From the NCBI RefSeq assembly GCF_024158915.1, contig NZ_JAMZGF010000009.1, positions 1 through 64,000 of the forward strand: 64,000 nucleotides of DNA. The letters run 5' to 3'. The notes under the pieces are model-generated. The model saw nothing but the letters and a program-made list of their open reading frames with translations. It did no database searches and was not told where the DNA came from. The stretch's first letter is position 1, and every line of letters begins with the position of its first letter. The stretch comes from Chryseobacterium sp. S0630 (GTDB taxonomy: Bacteria > Bacteroidota > Bacteroidia > Flavobacteriales > Weeksellaceae). Below are positions 36,491 to 46,000 of this stretch, one piece after another. The translations under genes were made by a program, and so were the position numbers.

Positions 36491-37336
36491 ATGGCAAAAT
36501 CTTACAACATACCAGCGTTTTTAAAGTACATCAATATTAATGGTAGAAATGACGATGGAGTTCAGGTAATTCATTATGATGAGCACAAAAATATATTGTT
36601 GAAATCGCCCCCTGTACAACTGGAATTTTACCTGATGGCTATCAAAAGCAACATAGATGTATATCCCCCTGTTGAAGAAATGTCAAGTTCTTATCTCTTT
36701 CTTGATAAACCGGGAAATAGTATGGAATGGGATTTGTCCGGTCCATTTATCGGTTATGGTATTTTTGTGAATGCAAAATTATTGGATAAGTTTGCAAAAG
36801 ATTATACTTTCACAGGCTATACCCGCCATGAAGCACTTTTTTTGACTGACAGGGAAAGTAAAATTTTATATGACCTTTTTATAAAAGCTTACGAAGAATA
36901 TCAACGAGATGGTTTTTCACAAGATGTGCTTATCTCCTATGCCACTTTAATTCTTTCTTATACACAAACTTTCTATGAACGTCAGTTTGAAGCCCGAAGT
37001 AAAGTTTACAATAAGGTTGTGGCTGACTTTTATAAGCAATTAGACCAATATTTTGAAAATGATAGTAAAGAGGAATTCCCTACAGTCAACTATTTTGCAT
37101 CAAAAGCCAATCTTTCCGTTAATTATTTTGGTGATGTTATCAAACATTTTACTGGACAATCACCAATAGAACATATTCATCAATATATTATTCAAATAGC
37201 AAAGAAAAAACTGCGGGAAACCAAACTTACCATCAATGAAATTGCATATAGTCTAGGTTTTGAATATCCCACTTATTTTACACGCTTCTTTCGCCAAAAA
37301 ACAGGAATCTCACCTAAAATATTTAGAAATCAGTAA
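36491..37336 (+). CDS. AraC-family transcriptional regulator
   Basis: This 281-residue regulator has an N-terminal cupin-like sensor region (about 1-160) and a C-terminal AraC double helix-turn-helix (about 185-281: FASKANLSVNYFGDVIKHFTG, then TINEIAYSLGFEYPTYFTRFFR). A TTG at 36464 would add nine residues; the ATG at 36491 downstream of a consensus promoter is preferred. The same 21-bp motif precedes it and the next gene, so it probably controls itself and the oxidoreductase/hydrolase operon that follows. The effector is unknown. Confidence 0.9.
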   Translation: MAKSYNIPAFLKYININGRNDDGVQVIHYDEHKNILLKSPPVQLEFYLMAIKSNIDVYPPVEEMSSSYLFLDKPGNSMEWDLSGPFIGYGIFVNAKLLDKFAKDYTFTGYTRHEALFLTDRESKILYDLFIKAYEEYQRDGFSQDVLISYATLILSYTQTFYERQFEARSKVYNKVVADFYKQLDQYFENDSKEEFPTVNYFASKANLSVNYFGDVIKHFTGQSPIEHIHQYIIQIAKKKLRETKLTINEIAYSLGFEYPTYFTRFFRQKTGISPKIFRNQ

Positions 37337-37366
37337 AACGTTTCGTTTTTAAAGTATTTTGTTTTC
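37331..37366 (+). promoter_or_regulatory. Candidate AraC-family operator, downstream copy
   Basis: The motif cagtaaaacgtttcgttttta overlaps the araC stop codon, and a weaker copy (tattttgtttt) follows at about 37355-37365. The block ends about 22 bp before a TACCTTTG box (37389-37396), in the right place for an activator of a promoter with no clear -33 element. Confidence 0.5.
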
Positions 37367-37388
37367 AAATATAGCTTAAAGGTCTGTT

Positions 37389-37396
37389 TACCTTTG
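37389..37396 (+). promoter_or_regulatory. -7 box of the alpha/beta hydrolase operon
   Basis: TACCTTTG fits TAnnTTTG exactly, 53 bp before the ATG at 37450. No good TTTG stands 17-20 bp upstream; the AraC motif occupies that side, which suggests activator dependence. Confidence 0.5.
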
Positions 37397-37449
37397 TTCT
37401 ACCAAAAAGGTTGAATGTCTGGCATTCAATTTAAAAAAAGAACAAGACA

Positions 37450-38355
37450 ATGAAACAGTCCATAAAATTCAAGAATGGAGAAATCGACATAGCTGGAAAT
37501 ATTTTCCTTCCTGAGGATTTCAATACAACAAATAAGTACCCCGCAATTGTAATTGGTCATCCTGCCGGAGGCGTAAAAGAACAGACAGCCGGAATATACG
37601 CTTCAAAAATGGCAGAGAAAGGATTCGTAACGCTTGCTTTTGATGCCAGTTATCAAGGTGAAAGCGGTGGTCTTCCAAGAAACACTGAAAACCCGTCAGC
37701 CAGAGTTAGTGACATTAGTGCTGCTGTTGATTTTCTGACAACATTAACCTACGTAGATTCAGAACATATCGGTGGAATTGGTATCTGTGCTAGTGGAGGA
37801 TATTTTGTTGCCGCCACAAAAGAAGATAAACGTATCAAAGCCCTGGTAACAGTAAGCGGTGTTGATATCGGACAGATGTACCATGAGGGATGGAACGGAA
37901 AAGGAGGAACAGTCAACATACAGGAAATATTGAAAGCTGTCGCAAATCAACGTACAGCTGAAGCTGAAGGAGCAGAGCCTATATTCCTGAATTGGTTGGG
38001 TGACCGCAATCCTGAATATGGTAAAGAAGCAACAGACGGCTATGATTACTATCGGACAGAAAGAGCACAGCATCCGAATTCTACAGGAGCATTTCTATTA
38101 ACCGATTTAAGCAGACTTATTAATTTCCGGGCATTTGACCGGATTGAAAGCCTACTAACACAACCCTTACTTGTGATTGTAGGTAGTGAAGCTAATTCCA
38201 AATGGAACAGTGATTACCTCTATGCCAACGCAGGAAGCAAGATTAAGGAATATTTTATTGTGGATGGAGCCAATCATTTTGATTTATATGACATTCCACA
38301 ATACGTAGATCAGGGTATTGAAAAAATCACCCAATTTTTCGGAAACAACCTCTAA
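37450..38355 (+). CDS. Alpha/beta hydrolase (dienelactone-hydrolase/YcjY-like), paralogue 1
   Basis: A 301-residue alpha/beta hydrolase. The nucleophile elbow is GICASGGY, with Ser in the third place after the Cys. An oxyanion segment HPAGGVKEQ and a C-terminal His (GANHFDLYD) complete the likely triad. Members are annotated as dienelactone hydrolase-like or YcjY-like esterases of unknown substrate. It leads a rightward set with a second hydrolase, cupin, NAD(P)-binding protein and MdaB-like reductase, a cluster often seen under AraC control and likely related to detoxifying electrophiles or quinones. Confidence 0.85.
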   Translation: MKQSIKFKNGEIDIAGNIFLPEDFNTTNKYPAIVIGHPAGGVKEQTAGIYASKMAEKGFVTLAFDASYQGESGGLPRNTENPSARVSDISAAVDFLTTLTYVDSEHIGGIGICASGGYFVAATKEDKRIKALVTVSGVDIGQMYHEGWNGKGGTVNIQEILKAVANQRTAEAEGAEPIFLNWLGDRNPEYGKEATDGYDYYRTERAQHPNSTGAFLLTDLSRLINFRAFDRIESLLTQPLLVIVGSEANSKWNSDYLYANAGSKIKEYFIVDGANHFDLYDIPQYVDQGIEKITQFFGNNL

Positions 38356-38391
38356 ACAACAAATAAATATTAATTTCTAAAATTTAATACA

Positions 38392-39303
38392 ATGAAAAAA
38401 TCAGTAAAATTTAAGGCACTTTATTGGGATATTGCAGCAGATCTTCTTTTCCCACCAAGTTTTGATGAAAGCAAAAAATACCCTGTTATCATCAGTACGC
38501 ACCCAATTGGAAGTTGTAAAGAACAGACTTCAGGAAACGTTTACGGACAGGCATTTGCTGATGCAGGTTTTGTAGTACTAGTTCCCGATGCTTCTTTTCA
38601 AGGTGAAAGTGGCGGCGAACCAAGGTTTTTAGAAGATCCCTCATTTCGAGTAGAAGATTACAGCTATGCGTGTGACTATCTTGTAACGCTTCCTTTTGTT
38701 GATGAAAACCGTATCGGTGCATTAGGGATGTGTGGTGCAGGTGGCTATGTTATCAGCGCAACAATGAAAGAACGCCGTATTAAGGCAGTTGCAACACTTA
38801 CTGGGGCAAACTATGGTCGTGTAATGCGTGAGTTCGGTGATCCTATTGCCAACCTTGAAGCGATTGCAGCACAAAGAACTGCCGAGGCAAGAGGCGCAGC
38901 TCTTAGAGTTGACCAGGGGCTTTATCCAACCTATGAAATGGCAAAAGAAGCAGATGCGGACATTGACCTTTTAGAAGCAACAGAATATTACCGTACTTCA
39001 CGCGGTGAAAAACCAAATGGGGTAAACAAGACCTTATTCTCTCATAATGCATCAGCATTGACCTGGGATGCATACAATTTAGCGGAGAAATTATTAACAC
39101 AACCATTATTGGTCATCGTAGGCCGCAAACCTGGAGCTTTCGGTGCCTATAGAGATGGCTTCGAAATCATTCGCCGTGCAGCTTCTACCAAAAAAGAATT
39201 GGTTGTTGTTGATGGATGGTCACACTATGATCTTTACGACAAACCTGAACCCGTGAAAATTGCATTAGAAAAATTGATCCCGTTCTATCAAGAAAACCTT
39301 TAA
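38392..39303 (+). CDS. Alpha/beta hydrolase, paralogue 2 with altered nucleophile elbow
   Basis: A 303-residue paralogue of the preceding gene, 36 bp downstream, sharing HP.G..KEQT, DASFQGESGGEPR and a C-terminal WSHYDLYD His block. The elbow reads GMCGAGGY, so Ala stands where paralogue 1 has Ser (GICASGGY). Either the Cys two residues before acts as nucleophile, as in dienelactone hydrolases (GxCxGG), or this copy lost hydrolysis. A hairpin follows the gene. Confidence 0.85.
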   Translation: MKKSVKFKALYWDIAADLLFPPSFDESKKYPVIISTHPIGSCKEQTSGNVYGQAFADAGFVVLVPDASFQGESGGEPRFLEDPSFRVEDYSYACDYLVTLPFVDENRIGALGMCGAGGYVISATMKERRIKAVATLTGANYGRVMREFGDPIANLEAIAAQRTAEARGAALRVDQGLYPTYEMAKEADADIDLLEATEYYRTSRGEKPNGVNKTLFSHNASALTWDAYNLAEKLLTQPLLVIVGRKPGAFGAYRDGFEIIRRAASTKKELVVVDGWSHYDLYDKPEPVKIALEKLIPFYQENL

Positions 39304-39322
39304 TTATTAACAGTAAATAATA

Positions 39323-39353
39323 CCAATGACTTTATCTATTGTAAGGTCATTGG
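39323..39353 (+). terminator. Hairpin between hydrolase 2 and the cupin gene
   Basis: An 8-bp perfect core (ccaatgac with gtcattgg) with further pairing inside sits in the 72-bp gap and is followed by a T-rich run. It may end or attenuate the two-hydrolase transcript before the cupin. Confidence 0.5.
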
Positions 39354-39375
39354 CATTTTCTATTCAATTAAAAAA

Positions 39376-39777
39376 ATGTATACAGAAAAAGAAATAACGG
39401 CAATGGGCTACAGCCCTGCTCCGGAGAGTTATTTTACAGGAAGAGCTTTCCTAAAAACATATGTAAATCCGGATGAAAAAACCAATGCCTATATCGGTGA
39501 GGTCCTATTTGAAGCAGGAACTCGTACCAAGTGGCATACGCATGAAAGTAACCAAATTTTATTGGTACGTGAAGGTATTTGTTTATATCAGGAAGAAGGA
39601 AAGCCGATACAAAAAATAGAAGCAGGGGATTTTGTAAACGTTATGTCCGGTATAAAGCATTGGCATGGCGCATCCCCCGATAGCATTATGATCCATACAG
39701 CAATCGGGCTTAATGCCGAAAAAGGTCTCGTGAACTGGATGGAACCAGTGTCTGATGAAGAATACAATCAATACTAA
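39376..39777 (+). CDS. Cupin-domain protein
   Basis: A 133-residue single-domain cupin. Motif 1 holds the metal ligands in TKWHTHESNQ and motif 2 includes GIKHWHGASP. Such small cupins accompany quinone oxidoreductases and carboxymuconolactone-type proteins and may bind a metal and a small ligand; no catalytic assignment is possible. It lies within the AraC-linked cluster, 20 bp before the NAD(P)-binding gene. Confidence 0.85.
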   Translation: MYTEKEITAMGYSPAPESYFTGRAFLKTYVNPDEKTNAYIGEVLFEAGTRTKWHTHESNQILLVREGICLYQEEGKPIQKIEAGDFVNVMSGIKHWHGASPDSIMIHTAIGLNAEKGLVNWMEPVSDEEYNQY

Positions 39778-39797
39778 TTACAGATTAAATATTAAAG

Positions 39798-40433
39798 ATG
39801 AAAACAAAGGTTTTAGTGTTAGGTGCTGGAGGAGCTATTGCCTATCACGTCATATCGTTTCTTCAGAAAAATGAAAATATAGAATTGACTTTGTTTGCAA
39901 GAAACAGTGAACACCTGAACAATTTTAAATCAACAGCGAAGATTATCGAAGGGGACGTATTGAGCAAGGAAGATATAAACAACGCTATTAAAGGACAGGA
40001 TATTGTTTATGCCAATCTTTCCGGAGCAGTTGACCAAATGGCAAAAATAATTATAGAATCAATGCATGTTAATGGAGTCAATAGATTGATTTTCGTAACT
40101 GCTTTGGGTATTTACAATGAAGTTGCCGGAAAGTTTGGGGAATGGAATAACCGCATGATAGGTTCTGAATTAGTAAGATACCGAAAAGCTGCTGATATTA
40201 TTGAAAAATCAACACTTAACTATACTATTGTACGCCCATCCTGGTTGACCGATAAGGATGAAACAGATTTTGAAACCACACAAAAAGGCGAAAAGTTTAC
40301 CGGAACAGAAGTCGCAAGAAAAGCCGTTGGGGTATATATTGCTTCTGTTATAGAAGAACCTTCAAAAGGTATCAAAGCAAGTATAGGTGTACAAAAACCG
40401 GGTTCCGAAGGTGACAAACCAGCATTTTATTAA
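39798..40433 (+). CDS. NAD(P)-binding atypical short-chain dehydrogenase (NmrA-like)
   Basis: A 211-residue Rossmann protein with the nucleotide-binding start VLVLGAGGAIAYHVI and a SDR-like central region (VTALGIYNE). NmrA/atypical SDR proteins of this size act as redox sensors or reductases; the usual YxxxK pair is not clear (a YRKAAD segment near 133 may correspond). Its stop overlaps an ATG of the following frame (TAATG), indicating one operon. Confidence 0.8.
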   Translation: MKTKVLVLGAGGAIAYHVISFLQKNENIELTLFARNSEHLNNFKSTAKIIEGDVLSKEDINNAIKGQDIVYANLSGAVDQMAKIIIESMHVNGVNRLIFVTALGIYNEVAGKFGEWNNRMIGSELVRYRKAADIIEKSTLNYTIVRPSWLTDKDETDFETTQKGEKFTGTEVARKAVGVYIASVIEEPSKGIKASIGVQKPGSEGDKPAFY

Positions 40434-40456
40434 TGTTAAACTATTTCCGAAGACAA

Positions 40457-41053
40457 ATGGACAATAAAACAGTATTACTCATCAATACACATCTGACCTA
40501 TCCGAATAGATCAGAAGGGAAACTCAATGCGTCCTTTCAGCAGGTCGCACGGGATTTTTTTATATCCAGTGGATATCATGTACTGGAAACCAAAGTGGAA
40601 AACGGCTATAACCCAGTGGAAGAGGTTGCAAAGCATCTGAAAGCAGATATTATTATCCTTCAAACTCCGATAAATTGGTTTGGCGCTCCCTGGATTTACA
40701 AAAAATATACGGATGAGCTGTTCGAAGCCGGATATGCCAATCATGAGTTTTTAGAAGGTGATGGACGCAGCAGACAAGATGTGAGCAAACAATATGGTTC
40801 CGGAGGTAAACTAACCGGGAAAAGGTTTATGGTATCTGCTACATGGAATGCTCCAGAAGAAGCATTCGGTAATATTGAGCAAAGGTTAATGCAAGGTAAA
40901 ACAACCGATGACCTGTTGCTGAACATTACTAGTAACTACGCATTTTGTGGCAGTAGCATCCTTCCGGGATTCAACAGCTTTGATGTGGTTAAAAATGGTA
41001 CACCAAAAGATGACCTTGAAAATTACAAAATGCATCTGGCAGGTATTCTATAA
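40457..41053 (+). CDS. NAD(P)H-dependent quinone reductase, MdaB-like
   Basis: A 198-residue flavodoxin-fold protein. It starts MDNKTVLLINTHLTYP, has the QTPINWFGAPWIYKKYTDE block and the GGKLTGKRFMVSATWNAP block of the MdaB/NQO2-like family, and should bind FAD and reduce quinones with NADPH. An ATG at 40433 would add eight residues; homologues start near MDNK and a GAAG lies before it, so 40457 is chosen. It is the last intact gene before a decayed reductase and the tRNA-side repeat. Confidence 0.85.
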   Translation: MDNKTVLLINTHLTYPNRSEGKLNASFQQVARDFFISSGYHVLETKVENGYNPVEEVAKHLKADIIILQTPINWFGAPWIYKKYTDELFEAGYANHEFLEGDGRSRQDVSKQYGSGGKLTGKRFMVSATWNAPEEAFGNIEQRLMQGKTTDDLLLNITSNYAFCGSSILPGFNSFDVVKNGTPKDDLENYKMHLAGIL

Positions 41054-41105
41054 ATACAAAATAATTAAACAGAAAAATTTTAAAACTAGAAAATTGGAAT
41101 TGTAA

Positions 41106-41249
41106 GTTATTATAACCGGAGCTACTGGAATGGTAAGCGATGGTGTAATACAGGAACGTATAGCCAATGCATTAGTTAAGAAAATATTACTTATCAATCG
41201 CAGCCCGAGTGGTTACTCTGACCCTAAAATTGAAGAAATACTACACTAG
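41106..41249 (+). pseudogene. N-terminal scrap of an NAD(P)-binding epimerase-like protein
   Basis: The frame reads VIITGATGMVSDGVIQE and INRSPSGYSDPKIEEILH, then a stop. That is the first 48 residues of an NAD(P)H-binding/epimerase-like protein whose remaining length is gone. The start region is also damaged (a stop precedes the Val). It borders the right-hand direct repeat, so it probably was cut when the region was rearranged. Confidence 0.7.
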
Positions 41250-41318
41250 CAATCCTACCCGTGGTTAAATTACCTCATCATCATTTTTATTGAAATCTTA
41301 AGTTGCGAGATTAATTGG

Positions 41319-41507
41319 TTAAAGGAATATTGAACACATAATAATGGATAATAGGAATATTTTAATCACAAATATTTTTATATATTAAAAAACATTCGAA
41401 AACTCGAACACATTTTTACATTATTCTAAAACAATATAATTAACTGAAAATCAACCAACAACAAACATAAAAAAAGGAGACGTTTAAAAATAAACGTCTC
41501 CCTAAGC
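41319..41507 (+). repeat. Direct repeat copy B (tRNA-Ser 3' flank)
   Basis: The segment aligns with 34443-34626 and ends in ctaagc, reaching the last base (discriminator) of tRNA-Ser. It contains the tRNA terminator. Copies A and B lie in the same orientation and bracket about 6.7 kb. Confidence 0.85.
41476..41501 (-). terminator. Terminator of tRNA-Ser
   Basis: A perfect 10-bp stem (ggagacgttt with aaacgtctcc) has a 6-nt loop, immediately downstream of the leftward tRNA, with a following A tract on the plus strand (T tract on the transcript). Confidence 0.75.
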
Positions 41508-41591
41508 GGAGAGTGAGGGATTCGAACCCCCGGACCTGTTACAGTCAACAGTTTTCAAGACTGCCGCAATCGACCACTCTGCCAACTCTCC
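41507..41591 (-). tRNA. tRNA-Ser (anticodon TGA)
   Basis: Read on the minus strand: acceptor GGAGAGT pairs with ACTCTCC plus discriminator G, a D arm with GGCAGAGTGGTCGA, an anticodon loop CTTGAAA giving TGA, a long variable arm typical of serine tRNAs, and T arm GGGTTCGAATCCC. CCA is not encoded. It is the likely anchor of the neighbouring island. Confidence 0.95.
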
Positions 41592-41809
41592 TTTAACTCC
41601 GGTAGTACCGTTGTTTTCAGTGGTGCAAATATAGAAAGTTTTTTATTACTGACAAAATATTTTTTCAATAAAATTCGAATTTTCTAGAGTTTTAAAGGGA
41701 TAGCGGTGTTCTCAATCAAAGAAAACACAGGTATTATGATCTCAACATCAGACATTTGAATTCAGAAATAAAAACATTTCTATCTGGATAATTTTTTTAA
41801 AAATATTTT

Positions 41810-42304
41810 TTATCCATAGTAATATTCGGTAGTGACATCTCCGCTAAACGCCGGGTACGCCTCCTGTTTTTCCATATGCAATTCGAATAACCGGTCTCCG
41901 TTTTTACTTCCTCCCCGAATTTTTAAAGAATACCACCCATTTTCTAAAGATAAAGTAATACTGTTTTCTTCATTTATTGTGGTAATATCTTTTAAATAGC
42001 CAATTCCTACAATTTTCACTTCATTATTGGCCGTCTGGAATACCCAGCCTCTGGACTCTACCTCTACTTCATCATCATTCAGAATTTTTTCTTCATTTAC
42101 AGAAACCCGGAATGCATAATAGTCTTCCTCTACCCCTATGATTGGAATAGCAATTCCTGATTTTGTTATTTCATCCCCATGTTCGTTTTCTACAAAATAT
42201 TTTAAAATATTATTACCTTCAAGATGATTTTCTTCCAGATATTTTGCTAAAAGCTGTGGACTAAACACCACAAAACCTTTAAGTTCTGAGAATATTTTTT
42301 TCAT
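41810..42304 (-). CDS. Unknown protein, possible orphan immunity protein
   Basis: A 164-residue soluble protein with alternating beta-strand pattern and many acidic residues; no signal peptide. I do not recognise a family. It is the last gene of the leftward VgrG/Rhs set, 168 bp beyond the first immunity candidate, a place where spare immunity genes accumulate. That is the only hint to function. It could as well be an unrelated cytoplasmic protein. Confidence 0.5.
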   Translation of the reverse strand: MKKIFSELKGFVVFSPQLLAKYLEENHLEGNNILKYFVENEHGDEITKSGIAIPIIGVEEDYYAFRVSVNEEKILNDDEVEVESRGWVFQTANNEVKIVGIGYLKDITTINEENSITLSLENGWYSLKIRGGSKNGDRLFELHMEKQEAYPAFSGDVTTEYYYG

Positions 42305-42472
42305 ATATGGATTGGATTTGGGTTAGTTTTCGTCTGCCATTTTAAGTATAACAGACAGATCTGTCAGATAATTATAGCAGGAACTGCAGTCTTTATTGAG
42401 CAAAATCTTCTGATATCTTTCTCTGACAGTTTTATCTTTGGAATGAAGTGTGTTATGAATATTTTTCTTTTA

Positions 42473-43063
42473 TTAATTGACCCTGTTTTCTTCATTAAAT
42501 GTTATAAAATCATTTTGTGAAATATTGTCAAGAATATCTATCAGTCTATCTTCTGTAGCTATTTCCTTATCATAAAACTGTTCAAGATATTCTTCACTTT
42601 CTTCATCATCTCCATCTGGATTATCAGTAAAAAACTCTTCAGATTTCAGGTTATTGATTATATCTAAAGTATAATCAATTGTTGATTTTATCTTCGACTC
42701 CTCTCCTTTTACAATTTTGATGATATTGGTTGCAACCAAGACAATATTTACTGCAATGGCTGCCTGATAACTACTGTATTCATCATCTTCAGGAGCTAAA
42801 TTATCAAGAATAGTAAACTTCTCTACATCTGAATAACTCAGTTCATTACCCATAAAGATCTGGCTTAAAACATAGTCTGAAAACTCAGTAAGCTGCACAC
42901 TCCCATTCTTAAAACGCTGAGCATAATCATAATCATCATCTTTAATTTCTTCTTCAAAAAGTTGATACAGGTCTTTAATTCTTATAAGTGATGACAGATT
43001 AAATTTGATTTTATTTTCTTTACTAAGATTTAATGATTTTTCTTTAACTGACTTTTCGCTCAT
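42473..43063 (-). CDS. Candidate immunity protein for the Rhs toxin
   Basis: A 196-residue helical, strongly acidic cytoplasmic protein beginning 6 bp after the Rhs stop codon. Immunity genes sit directly after Rhs toxin tips, and an acidic protein suits neutralising a basic nucleic-acid-acting toxin. The central part (PEDDEYSSYQAAIAVNIVLVATNII) loosely recalls DUF416 proteins, which I could not verify. Function is inferred from context. Confidence 0.65.
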   Translation of the reverse strand: MSEKSVKEKSLNLSKENKIKFNLSSLIRIKDLYQLFEEEIKDDDYDYAQRFKNGSVQLTEFSDYVLSQIFMGNELSYSDVEKFTILDNLAPEDDEYSSYQAAIAVNIVLVATNIIKIVKGEESKIKSTIDYTLDIINNLKSEEFFTDNPDGDDEESEEYLEQFYDKEIATEDRLIDILDNISQNDFITFNEENRVN

Positions 43064-43069
43064 GTCTGT

Positions 43070-46000
43070 TTATTTATATTTTGGTTGATACTTTCCTTCA
43101 GGAATATGGTACTTCCCTCCTTCCTGTCTATTTTTACTAAACTTGCCGGTTGTTCCTTCTTCAAATTTAACATTATTATTGTTCATGTGATGCTCACAAT
43201 CAATACAAATTTTCGTGCTAGGTTCAATTTCCTTAATTCCTTTTTTAGCATTAATTAAAGCTTCTTCAGCGTGAACATTGTCTGCTTTGCTTTGTATCAC
43301 AGTGACTCCCATTTCTTTTGCCCATTCTTTTATCTGCCTAGGCACATATTTTTTACTTGAAGAAACATAGTAATTACCATTGCCATCTGTACCTACTGCT
43401 GTGACACTAAACCCTTTGGCATCACCAAGTGTACTGTGTGCATCCCTTACCAGCTCCTGTAGAAAGTTAACAGGATCATTATGCAGACCAAAAACATCTA
43501 CCCAGGTATTGGTGTCACTCACGAAAGCATACATTGTATCATTATTACCTAATAATCCAATAGGATCTTTTGATATATACATTCCAGAAGCAGCATCATA
43601 ATATCTCCATCTGTTATAATAATGTCCTTCTATTTCCTGATCTGCATACTGGCCAAGTTGCCTGAATGGAATAAAATAAAGATCTCCTGTACAGTTTCTC
43701 AAGTTTCCATAGATATCAAACTCTGCTTTCCAGATTAACTCTCCTTTTTCATTATAGGACTGTAGTGGTCTTCCGATATAATCTGAAATGATACTGAAGC
43801 GCTCTCCATTTATCATTTTTGCACAAGGAAAAAGTGCCCCTCTTTCATATACCCATGTAATAAGATTTTCTGTTTTTTCATCTTCTGTTTCCAATTCACC
43901 TGCCTCATTGATGTGTGTTTTAGGAATTTCTTCTATGTCATAGCTCCATTCATGTAAAAGAACATTGGCATCCCATACAAATCTGGTTATTTTATTTTCT
44001 ATGATTTTTGAAATTCTCCGTCCAAGTGCATCATATTCAAAACTTACTTCTTTACCATCAGGACGCTTTACTTTTGCCAGCATTCCGTTGGCATTCCAGA
44101 TGTACGCCCAATCTCCGGATTCCCATTCTGGATTCTGGATTTCTTCTGAAAGCACAGTATGTATATTGGGCAGGTCGGTTTCTTTCAGCATTTTCGGATT
44201 ACTTAACCAATCTGAAGCTATGGGTTTATAATAAGGGTGTACATGCTCTTGTTGTTCTGTATGCTCCTGCTTGGCATTGTTGATCGGCCGTTTACTTTTT
44301 AACAATAAATTTCCTTCTTCATCATAGTGATAAAACCAGTTTTTATCCCGCATCAGCTTTCCACCTTTGTCGTAGATTCGGTCTGTCTGGCGGACACTTT
44401 CATGTAAGCATCCTGTAGCATCCGGATTTTTATACTGTACCTCCCCGTTGGAATATTCTGCAGCCAGAAGGCTTCCGAAAGCATCGTAATCAAACCTTGT
44501 TCTTCCGCCCGTTACTCTATCCAGGGTATGCAGCAAACGGCTTCCTGCTGCCCAGTCATAATCTTTATGGAAAGCGGTATGAGTTTTATTCACTGTTACT
44601 TTCTGACTTACAGGCATTCCAATGTGATCAAATTCAAAGATACTTTCTACTCCACCAGTCATTTGACGGGAATACATCTGTCCGTTACGGCTGATCTCAA
44701 GATTCATTTCCCAGGGTAGAGCTGAACTTTGACTGGCAGCAGAAACTGTTATAAGCTGATCAAAATCATTATAGGAATAATCGATTTCTGCACCCAAACT
44801 ACTCTGTAAACTGATCAGATTACCATGATTATCGTATTCATATTGAATGGAATGCTCACCTTGCTGCTCGCTGGTGACTAATCCCAGTTTATTTCTCTGA
44901 AAGATAACGCTGCTGTTTTCATTATCTGCCCTTACCAATAACCCTGAAGTATTATACTGATAAGCTTCCCAGGTTCCGTCTGGATAGTGGCTCTGTGTCA
45001 ATCTTCCCGCCAGATCGTATTCATAAAAAATATCTTTTCCGTGAGGAGTTCTGCTTTGGGTTACCATTCCGTCTTTATCCCTTACAAAGAATTTTTTCTG
45101 ACCATCGAAGCCTGTTTCTCCAATGATTTCATTGTTATTATTTCTTTCAAAAGAATAGCTTTCTCCTTTTTCATTGGTAATACTCATTAAATTTTCATAA
45201 GCATCATATCCGAAGACTAAAGTTTCTTCTTTTTTATGGGTCTGTGCATTCCGTCGAATCTGACGTTTCAGGCTTCCCATCGGTGTATAACTCATCAACC
45301 ATTCTGCACGCCCGTCTGTAGCATATACAGGAAGATCATAAGCATCATAACTGAGTTTTAACGGCAATTGCCCGTGTTCATTCATTTCTACAACCCTTCC
45401 TATTTTATCTCTGTTCCAAAGAGTTTTGGTCAAAGGTTTTGGACTATAAATCAGAAGTCTACCATAAGCATCATACTTCCAGTACTGCTCCGCTCCAGCA
45501 CTATTCGTAAGCAGGATAAGCTGCCCTCTGTCATTATATCCATAATGTGTAATAATATCTCTTTTTAAACTTCTTTCAGGGATTTTCCCTCCCTCAGGAT
45601 ATTCATAGCTGATAGTTTCTTCTGCAGGATCGGTGTAGCTTAACAGTTTTCCATCTTGATCATAATGCCATATTTCCGAAGCTCCTGAAGGGGAAAAGCG
45701 GGCCGTAACCTGTCCGTATTCATTGTAATGATAATAATATTCTTCACCATCCGGAGTATGGAATATTGTAATATTTCCCATTTCATCATAAGTATACCCC
45801 TGAACCCGTCCTTCCGGTGTTCCCCACATCTTTAGTTCGTTGTGAGCAGTATAATCATACCAGGTTTCTCCACCTTCTCCATCTACTTTTTTATACACCA
45901 GAAAGTTTTCATCGTAATGATATTCCTCTGTTTTATTGTTTTGTTTCGGATAGATCACTTCTGTAAAGCCTTCCTCATCATGATAATGAAGTTTCCCTTC

